Below the pieces are notes generated by a model. It worked only from the letters and a program-made list of their open reading frames with translations, did not search any database and was not told the origin of the DNA. Of a DNA stretch of 56,326 nucleotides, positions 50,326 through 56,326 are shown one piece after another (position 1 is the first letter of the stretch; the number at the start of each line of letters is the position of its first letter). The stretch spans positions 1-56,326 of the forward strand of contig CAMQHT010000010.1 of assembly GCA_947001705.1 (NCBI GenBank), written 5' to 3'. A program made the position numbers and the translations under genes. This stretch comes from an uncultured Collinsella sp. (GTDB taxonomy: Bacteria > Actinomycetota > Coriobacteriia > Coriobacteriales > Coriobacteriaceae).

Positions 50326-52182
50326 ATGATTGAGCTGCTCAGGCGTTTTGGTGGTAAGTTTCGCCGGTATATGGTGATCGGCCCAGCGTGCAAGCTGATC
50401 GAAGTGATTTTTGACCTGCTGACGCCGCTGGTGATTGCCCAGATGATCGATAAGGGTATTGGCGCATACGATGTCAACGCCGTTATCCACTACGGCATGG
50501 TACTTGGCGCCATGGCTGTGATCGGCATCTCGTTTACGCTTGTCTGCCAAAAGATGGCGGCACTGACCTCGCAGGGCATGGGCACCGACATTCGCGGCGC
50601 GCTCTACGAGCACATCAACAAACTGAGCTATGCCGAACTCGATCGCTTTGGCACGCCGTCGCTTATCACCCGCATCACCAACGACGTCAACCAGGTGCAG
50701 CTTGCCGTGGCGCTGGGCGTGCGCATGCTCATCCGCTGGCCCTTCTTGGCGGTGGGCTCTATGTGCGCGGCCCTTGCCATCGACCTTAAGCTCGGCATGA
50801 TCTTTTTGATTTGCACGCCCGCCATCGGCCTGGTGTTTTGGTTTGTCATGGCGCGCTGCATTCCCTACTACAAGCAGCTGCAGGCAAAGCTCGACCGCAT
50901 CGCGCTTATCTGCCGCGAGGGGCTTTCGGGCGCCCGCGTTGTTCGCGCCTTTGTGCGTGAGGACCACGAGCGCGAGCGTTTTGCCCAAGCCGCCGATGAC
51001 CAGGCCAATACCGCCATCGCGGTGGGCAAGCTCTCGTCAATCCTTAATCCCGTCACGTTTTTGGTGATGAACCTGGGCGTGTGCGCCATCCTGTGGGTGG
51101 GCGGCATCCAGGTCAACGTGGGCGAGCTTACGCAGGGCCAGGTCATGGCGTTTGTGAACTACATGACGCAGACCCTGACCTCCATCGTGTACGTTGCCAA
51201 CCTGGTCGTGGTCTTTACCAAGGCGAGTGCCAGCGCGTCACGTATCAACGAGGTGCTCAATTGCGAGCCGAGCATTACGGACGAGGGCAACCAGCTGGTC
51301 GCGCTGCCCGAGTCGAGTGACCTGGCAAGTGGCGCCACTCCGGTTTCCGCGCTGAGCTTTGAGCATGCGAGCTTTTCGTTTGGCGCGGGCGCGGCAAATG
51401 CTGTTGACGATGTGACCCTGGAGCTGCCGCTGGGCAAAACGCTCGGCATTATAGGCGGAACGGGCAGCGGTAAGTCCACGCTCGTCTCGCTTATCCCGCG
51501 TCTGTACGATGCGGGCACCGGCAGCGTGAGCGTGATGGGCACCGACGTGCGCACTTGGCCGCTCGACCAGCTGCGCCATGTGGTCGCGACGGTCCCGCAA
51601 CGCGCGTCGCTGGTGAGCGGCACGATCCGCAGCAACCTGACCTGGCGCGACGAGGTAGCGACCGACGAGGAGCTTTGGGCGGCGCTCGATATGGCGCAGG
51701 CCAGCGAGTTCGTGTGCAACAAGCCCCAGGGCCTGAATGCCCCAGTCGAGGCGGGCGGCAAGAACTTTAGCGGTGGCCAGCGTCAGCGCCTGACCATCGC
51801 GCGTGCCCTAGTGGGCTCGCCGCAGATTTTGATCATGGACGACTCCGCCTCGGCACTCGACTTTAAGACCGACGCGGCGCTTCGCCATGCCATCCGCGAG
51901 CGCAGCGTGCGCGGTGCCGCCGAGGGCGGGCTGCCGCTCACGACGGTCATCGTGAGCCAGCGTGTCTCGACCGTGCGCGATGCCGACATGATCTGCGTGC
52001 TCGACCACGGATCGGTTGCGGGCCTGGGCACGCATGACGAGCTGTATGCAAGCTGCCAGCTCTATCGCGAGATTTGCCAGTCGCAGCTGCGCCGCGAGGA
52101 GCTCGAGGGCCAGCAGGGGAGCACGGTGCCCGCGTCCGCCCCGACTGCCCCTGCGCCTACTTGCTCAAAGGAGGGTTGCTAG
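50326..52182 (+). CDS. Heterodimeric ABC exporter II, degenerate-site half, 618 aa
   Basis: Six-helix exporter domain plus NBD. Walker A GGTGSGKST (377-385), signature FSGGQRQR, and Walker B D505-D506 (IMDDSASALD), so the catalytic Glu is again Asp. A ~35-residue Ala/Pro/Ser/Thr tail ends the protein. AGGGAG at 50311-50316 sets the ATG at 50326. The stop is directly followed by the partner start. It is paralogous to the 37687 gene (both continue DFKTDAALRHA after the Walker B Asp). No regulator lies next to it. Confidence 0.92.
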   Translation: MIELLRRFGGKFRRYMVIGPACKLIEVIFDLLTPLVIAQMIDKGIGAYDVNAVIHYGMVLGAMAVIGISFTLVCQKMAALTSQGMGTDIRGALYEHINKLSYAELDRFGTPSLITRITNDVNQVQLAVALGVRMLIRWPFLAVGSMCAALAIDLKLGMIFLICTPAIGLVFWFVMARCIPYYKQLQAKLDRIALICREGLSGARVVRAFVREDHERERFAQAADDQANTAIAVGKLSSILNPVTFLVMNLGVCAILWVGGIQVNVGELTQGQVMAFVNYMTQTLTSIVYVANLVVVFTKASASASRINEVLNCEPSITDEGNQLVALPESSDLASGATPVSALSFEHASFSFGAGAANAVDDVTLELPLGKTLGIIGGTGSGKSTLVSLIPRLYDAGTGSVSVMGTDVRTWPLDQLRHVVATVPQRASLVSGTIRSNLTWRDEVATDEELWAALDMAQASEFVCNKPQGLNAPVEAGGKNFSGGQRQRLTIARALVGSPQILIMDDSASALDFKTDAALRHAIRERSVRGAAEGGLPLTTVIVSQRVSTVRDADMICVLDHGSVAGLGTHDELYASCQLYREICQSQLRREELEGQQGSTVPASAPTAPAPTCSKEGC

Positions 52183-54042
52183 ATGAACCCGTATACTTCT
52201 TCCGGTTCGGTCGCCACGATGACCGCTAATGTGTCCGGCAACGATAACCTCAACGACCTGGGCGACGGCCCGCGCCAACCCGGTGATCCCGAGCGCTATC
52301 CCGTGGGCGCGGTGACGCGCCGCCTGCTGGGCTATGTTCGCCCGCACCGTATTTCGTTTACGGCGTCGTTTGTGAGCGCCGCCATCTCGGTGATCTTGCA
52401 ACTCTATACGCCCATCCTCATCGGCGAGGGCATCGACCTTATCGTTGCCGCCGGTCAGGTGGACTTCGACGCGCTGCTGCCGCTCGTTACCAAACTCGCG
52501 CTCGTCGTGGTGGGAGCAGCGGCCTTCCAGTGGCTGCAGGGCTACTGCGTCAACCGCCTGTCCTACGAGACAGTGCGCGACATGCGCGTGGAGGCGAGCG
52601 ATAAGCTCAGCCGCATGCCGCTCAGTTTTATCGACGGCCATGCCCACGGCGACCTTATGAGTCGCGTGGTCAACGACGTCGACCAGGTCGGCGACGGTCT
52701 GCTGCAGGGCTTTACCCAGCTCTTTACCGGCGTTATCACCATCGTTGGCACGCTCGCGTTTATGCTCTCCATCAACCTGATCATGACGCTCGTGGTGGTG
52801 CTCGTCACGCCGCTTTCCATTTTTGCAGCCGGCGCCATCGCCAAGCTTTCCAACAAGAGCTTTACAGCACAGCAGCGCATCCAAGGGCAGCTCGGTGGTC
52901 ATATCGAGGAGTATGTGGGCGAGCAGAAACTTGTCGACGCCTTTGCCTACGGTCCGCACGCTCAGCAGCGCTTCGATGCCCTCAACGCTGAGCTCTACAC
53001 CGCGGGTGAGCGCGCGCAGTTTATGGGTTCGCTCTCCAACCCCGGCACGCGCTTTATCAACAACATCATCTATGCCGTGGTCGCTGTGATCGGCTGCGTG
53101 GGCGTGATCACGGGCGTGCCCGCGGCGCTCACGGTGGGCGGCGTGCAGATTTTCCTGTCCTATGCCAACCAGTACACCAAGCCGTTCAACGAGGTCACCA
53201 ACGTCATTACGCAAATTCAGACCGCGTACGCCTCGGCGCGCCGCATGTTTGCGCTGCTCGATGCGCGCGAGCAGGAGCCCGACGCGTCGGACGCCGTAGA
53301 GCTCGCCGCCCCGAAGGGCGAGGTCGCCTTTGAGCATGTGGACTTTAGCTACGTGCCCGACCGCAAACTGCTGCAGGATATCTGCATCGATGCCAAGCCC
53401 GGCATGCGCTTTGCCCTGGTCGGTCCTACGGGCTGTGGCAAGACGACGCTCATCAACCTGCTGCTGCGTTTTTACGATATCGATGCTGGGCGCATTGTGG
53501 TGGACGGGCGCTCGTCGCGTGACTACACGCGCTCGAGCCTGCGCCGTGCCTTTGGCATGGTGCTGCAGGACACCTGGCTGTTCGAGGGCACGGTGGCGGA
53601 GAATATCGCTTACGGTTGCCCCGATGCCACGCGTGAGCAGATTATCGAGGCCGCCAAGCGCGCGCACGCGCACAAGTTTATCGTGCAGCTGCCAGGCGGC
53701 TACGATACGGTCATCGGCGAGGACGGCGGCACGTTTAGCCAAGGTCAAAAACAGCTGCTGTGCATCGCGCGCGTCATGCTCACCGATCCGGCGATTCTGC
53801 TGCTGGACGAGGCGACGTCGAGCATCGATACGCGTACCGAGCTGCAGGTACAGGCGGCATTCGACGAGCTCATGGCCGGTCGCACAAGCTTTGTCGTGGC
53901 GCACCGCCTGTCGACGATCCGCAACGCCGACTGCATTCTGGTCATGCGCGACGGCCAGATTATCGAGCGCGGCACGCACGACGAGCTGCTGGCGGCAGAC
54001 GGCTTCTATGCCGAGCTCTACCGCAGCCAGTTTGCCCAGTAA
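52183..54042 (+). CDS. Heterodimeric ABC exporter II, canonical-site half, 619 aa
   Basis: Partner of the preceding gene product: six transmembrane helices, then Walker A GPTGCGKTT (414-422), signature FSQGQKQL and catalytic Glu543 (LDEATSSID). The N-terminal ~45 residues are polar and short compared with the acidic extension of the paralogue at 39425. AAGGAGGG within the end of the upstream gene is an ideal ribosome site; the genes abut with no spacer, implying equal expression. Substrate unknown. Confidence 0.93.
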   Translation: MNPYTSSGSVATMTANVSGNDNLNDLGDGPRQPGDPERYPVGAVTRRLLGYVRPHRISFTASFVSAAISVILQLYTPILIGEGIDLIVAAGQVDFDALLPLVTKLALVVVGAAAFQWLQGYCVNRLSYETVRDMRVEASDKLSRMPLSFIDGHAHGDLMSRVVNDVDQVGDGLLQGFTQLFTGVITIVGTLAFMLSINLIMTLVVVLVTPLSIFAAGAIAKLSNKSFTAQQRIQGQLGGHIEEYVGEQKLVDAFAYGPHAQQRFDALNAELYTAGERAQFMGSLSNPGTRFINNIIYAVVAVIGCVGVITGVPAALTVGGVQIFLSYANQYTKPFNEVTNVITQIQTAYASARRMFALLDAREQEPDASDAVELAAPKGEVAFEHVDFSYVPDRKLLQDICIDAKPGMRFALVGPTGCGKTTLINLLLRFYDIDAGRIVVDGRSSRDYTRSSLRRAFGMVLQDTWLFEGTVAENIAYGCPDATREQIIEAAKRAHAHKFIVQLPGGYDTVIGEDGGTFSQGQKQLLCIARVMLTDPAILLLDEATSSIDTRTELQVQAAFDELMAGRTSFVVAHRLSTIRNADCILVMRDGQIIERGTHDELLAADGFYAELYRSQFAQ

Positions 54043-54169
54043 GCACGGTCGTGGGGCAAATTAATCAATCGACAGAAGGTGGTTTACATCTGTCACGTTA
54101 GTACTAAGATATTCATCTAATAAATTGCATTAGTGGCTTTAGTTTTGGGGGAAACGAGGCAACGTGACT

Positions 54170-54721
54170 ATGACGTGCTCTTTGGTGGTTAACAGCAAGA
54201 GCGGTAATACCAGGATGGTTTCGGGTGCGATCAAGCGCGCTCTGCAGGCTGCGGGCGTTGAGTTTGTCCATGCCGCGGCGTTGAGTGACGATGCGGATGC
54301 AGATCAGGTTGCGCTCGAGGCGCAGGGGGCCTGCGCGGCCGACATGGTGCTCGTCGGTTTTTGGTGCGACAAGGGCGCGTGCACGCCTTCGGTCGCGGCG
54401 TTGCTCTCCGCCTTGCACGGCAAGCGCGTGTTCCTGTTTGGCACCTGCGGCTTTGGGGCCGACCAGAGCTATTACCAGCAGATTGTTGACCGCGTAACTT
54501 CCAATCTGGCCGAGGATGCCGAGCTTGCGGGCTGGGCGATGTGCCAGGGCAAGATGGGTCCCGCGGTTAAGCAGCGCTACGAGGCCATGCTCGAGCAAGA
54601 TCCCGACAATGTCCGCTTTAAGATGCTGCTCGATAACTGGGTTGCCGCAAAGGACCACCCCACCAAGGAGGACCTGGACAACATGGCCGCAGCCGCCAAG
54701 AAGGCCGTGCTGGGCGAGTAG
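54170..54721 (+). CDS. Flavodoxin-family protein, ~183 aa
   Basis: Flavodoxin-like fold: FMN phosphate loop NSKSGNTRMV near the N terminus, VGFWCDKGACTP and the GTCGFG loop. It probably carries electrons or serves as a redox partner for another reductase; length (~183) is longer than classical short flavodoxins. The C-terminal helical tail DHPTKEDLDNM is typical of a gut-bacterial flavodoxin group; accessory flavodoxins of reductive pathways are possible, but no partner enzyme is adjacent. The start may be GTG 54164 (GAGG four bases upstream) or ATG 54170. Followed by a terminator. Confidence 0.85.
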   Translation: MTCSLVVNSKSGNTRMVSGAIKRALQAAGVEFVHAAALSDDADADQVALEAQGACAADMVLVGFWCDKGACTPSVAALLSALHGKRVFLFGTCGFGADQSYYQQIVDRVTSNLAEDAELAGWAMCQGKMGPAVKQRYEAMLEQDPDNVRFKMLLDNWVAAKDHPTKEDLDNMAAAAKKAVLGE

Positions 54722-54762
54722 CTTCGCCGTTCGCGGTCCTTCGTGCAAAACAATACAAATGT

Positions 54763-54793
54763 GAAAGCCTCGAAATCCTCGAGGCTTTTTTCT
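54763..54793 (+). terminator. Terminator after the flavodoxin-like gene
   Basis: AAAGCCTCGA (54764-54773) pairs with TCGAGGCTTT around AATCC, followed by T and TTCTTG. Confidence 0.85.
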
Positions 54794-54810
54794 TGACACG
54801 GGGGTGCGCC

Positions 54811-54966
54811 GTGGCAAGGGTCTGGGGGGACATTTTCCATCATCCGGATGATGAGTCAGTTTTGAATGATACAGTCTCGTGCATTCGCTGGATGTATCGC
54901 CAGATGGAGTACGGCTACAAAACGTACCCGGGCTTCTTTACGCACCATTCGATGGGATTCATGTAG
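54811..54966 (+). CDS. Possible small ORF or gene remnant, 51 codons
   Basis: A GTG-started frame with protein-like composition (IFHHPDDES, YRQMEYGYKTYP, ending GFM then TAG). GGGGG at ~54800-54804 could serve as ribosome site. Rich in Tyr, His, Met and Asp/Glu, with codon use that looks coding. It may be a real small protein or the 3' remnant of a decayed gene; I do not recognise a family. Confidence 0.3.
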   Translation: MARVWGDIFHHPDDESVLNDTVSCIRWMYRQMEYGYKTYPGFFTHHSMGFM

Positions 54967-55047
54967 TAAGACGCCGCCGGGCGGGCGCCACGTTGCAGAA
55001 CCTAGGCCTAGCAGGTGGCTGATAATTCCATACCCAAATGTATCCAG

Positions 55048-55240
55048 AGTGGGATGGGCTTTCCGGATGGGCGGGGTAGCGGAAGCCGTGTCCCGGAATT
55101 TGCCTTTGGAATGGGATGCAGTTTCCCGTTGAGAACCTTGGCGGAAAATACGACCCGGAATTTGCGGCCGAAGTGGGATGTGGCTTCCCAACGGGGCCGC
55201 AAGCGGAAACCACATCCCACCTCGCAAGCGAATTCTAGGA
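55048..55240. repeat. 62-bp imperfect tandem repeat, three units
   Basis: TGGGATG recurs at 55050, 55112 and 55174; GCGGAA at 55079, 55141 and 55203; CCCGGAATTTGC at 55092 and 55154. All show a 62-base period. In the third unit GTGGGATGTGGCTTCC (55173-55188) pairs with GGAAACCACATCCCAC (55205-55220). The gene-poor stretch 54967-55657 also contains the promoter of the next gene and AT-rich sequence but no other gene. Confidence 0.8.
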
Positions 55241-55499
55241 CACGGTTTCCAGCGGGTTATGGGCTGCGAACTAGATGGGGCAGCCATGAAACTCAGATAG
55301 GGGTGGGGTTAAAAACAAATGGTACATCCGGCAGTTAATTTTAATGTGGGGGGGGGTACGATTCTTTTGGTTGCGCAAAATATCGGACCTCCTATTGAGG
55401 AATTGAGTAGCGGGTCGATCACAGGTATTGGATAAAGCAGGTCATTTTGGGGATAAATGACCGCTTACGCCAAAATTAGTAGCATTAGGCGATGAGATA

Positions 55500-55528
55500 T
55501 TGATAAAACTGTAGGACATCACTATGTT
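55500..55528 (+). promoter_or_regulatory. Promoter of the signal-peptidase gene
   Basis: TTGATA (55500-55505), 17-base spacer, TATGTT (55523-55528), ~130 bases before the start codon. Confidence 0.55.
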
Positions 55529-55657
55529 TTCTTAATAAGAAGAGATTCCAAATTGGCTTATTTCGGACTCACTTTTCAATCGCCTTGCGGTTCCTGTTGA
55601 AACTTGCTGACCTTTGGAGGGGTCGAATAAGGCCTCGATGGGGATGAATTAATCATT

Positions 55658-56215
55658 ATGGCGGCGCGCGGAGTCAAACGTTTTATTGCACTTCTTAGCA
55701 GTCTGGCGCTTGCGCTTGTCATAGCCCTTGCCGTTGTTTCTTTTGCTCCCCGCGCATTTGGATACACGCCTTTTGCAGTGCTTTCGGGCTCTATGGAACC
55801 TGAGCTCCCCGTTGGCTCCATGGTGTTTGTTCGCCAGGTCGAGCCATCTGATATTGCCGTGGGTGACAATGCAACCTTTTACCGATCTGACGGCGCCGTG
55901 GTGACGCACCAGGTGTACGAGATCAACCCTGCGACGCAGATGATCGGCACGCAGGGAATCGCGAACAAAAATGCAGACGGAAGCATCATGCACGATGCCG
56001 AGCGGACACCTTTTTCGCGCGTGATCGGCACTGTTTCTTTTTGTGTCCCTTATCTGGGCTTCGTTAACGCATATTGCACGACGATGCCCGGTTTGCTTGT
56101 TGTGGTGGCCGTTCTGGCGCTGCTGGTCGCGGCGTCGATAGTGCTCGATCGGATGGTTCCTGGCGAGCCTGCGGGCAAGCATACCCGTGCGCATGCGAAG
56201 GAGCGGCGTCCATAA
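55658..56215 (+). CDS. SipW-type (ER-type) signal peptidase I, 185 aa
   Basis: Membrane serine protease that removes signal peptides. An N-terminal transmembrane helix (~8-30) is followed by the box VLSGSMEPE with catalytic Ser45, then VVTHQVYEI with His84 in the place where ER-type/SipW peptidases use His rather than Lys. A second hydrophobic segment (~143-163) and a basic tail anchor the C terminus. A weak GGGGATG precedes the ATG at 55658. SipW-type enzymes often process dedicated substrates such as biofilm or pilus proteins; no substrate gene is visible before the contig end. Confidence 0.88.
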   Translation: MAARGVKRFIALLSSLALALVIALAVVSFAPRAFGYTPFAVLSGSMEPELPVGSMVFVRQVEPSDIAVGDNATFYRSDGAVVTHQVYEINPATQMIGTQGIANKNADGSIMHDAERTPFSRVIGTVSFCVPYLGFVNAYCTTMPGLLVVVAVLALLVAASIVLDRMVPGEPAGKHTRAHAKERRP

Positions 56216-56326
56216 CGGCAGGGGAGAGGTGTCGGGGGCCCCCCCCGGGGGGGGGGGGGGGGGGGGTTTTTTTTAATATATAAAAACAGGGGGGACAAAA
56301 GGAAAAAAACAAAGCCCAGAGTTTGG
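56216..56326. other. Low-quality contig end
   Basis: Consecutive runs of C, ~22 G and 8 T are followed by A/G-rich simple sequence, unlike anything else in the window. Probably an assembly or read-end artefact; nothing should be annotated here. Confidence 0.8.

Noticed and set aside
52165..53979. A 604-codon minus-strand frame opposite the ABC exporter gene
   Set aside because: Shadow frame; the plus strand has all ABC exporter motifs.
54856..55287. A 143-codon minus-strand frame in the gene-poor spacer
   Set aside because: It consists mostly of the translated 62-bp tandem repeat and has no ribosome site or homology-like pattern.

Overview
The window looks like a chromosomal piece of a high-G+C Gram-positive gut actinobacterium of class Coriobacteriia, most likely Collinsella or a close relative. 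This is an inference from codon bias, gene content (tilS-hpt-ftsH, split transketolase, fructose-type PTS, LarE, paired ABC exporters, sortase-type surface protein) and the very palindrome-rich spacers; no rRNA is present to confirm it. The last ~110 bases are homopolymer-rich and look like a poor contig end.

Layout. 1-6650: a small tail-anchored protein, Hsp20, a YycJ-like metallo-hydrolase broken by one in-frame TGA, then tilS, hpt and ftsH. 6780-10478: PLP aminotransferase, PHP phosphatase, RlmD/RumA-type rRNA methyltransferase. 10590-13312: a polar amino-acid ABC transporter (binding lipoprotein, permease, ATPase) with a strong promoter and two large nested inverted repeats on either side of the binding-protein gene. 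13549-17867: an EF-G-like protein with altered GTPase motifs, a secreted DNA/RNA nuclease and a LacI regulator divergent from the next block.

18283-24278: a sugar operon: PTS EIIBC, a GatZ/KbaZ-type protein without GatY, a small transaldolase, transketolase N and C halves, and PTS EIIA. It probably imports and phosphorylates a ketose or polyol and routes it through non-oxidative pentose phosphate chemistry. 24360-25062 has no gene but holds dense repeats, including nine TTAGAGAGA-type motifs. 25063-32498: larE, a HAD phosphatase, an AAA_14/DUF4143 ATPase of lower G+C, a LacI regulator, glmS with palindromic upstream sites, and a GntR regulator.

32692-37018: YeiH-type transporter, a degenerate NtrC/Fis-like regulator, small unknown proteins and a nitroreductase. 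37199-41440 and 50326-54042: two heterodimeric ABC exporters built the same way (one half with Asp, the other with Glu at the catalytic Walker B position); the first pair follows a MarR-like regulator. 41554-48224: cysE, DedA, ilvE, LemA, a TetR regulator, tRNA-Ser(UGA) and a TadA-glycerate kinase fusion. 48240-48906: the SRP RNA gene set among four long inverted repeats. 49121-56215: a sortase-anchored coiled-coil surface protein, the second ABC pair, a flavodoxin-like protein, a gene-poor stretch with a 62-bp tandem repeat, and a SipW-type signal peptidase.

The items most worth pursuing are the TadA-glycerate kinase fusion, the GatZ-without-GatY operon with a pseudoknot-like leader before gatZ, and the families of large intergenic inverted repeats.
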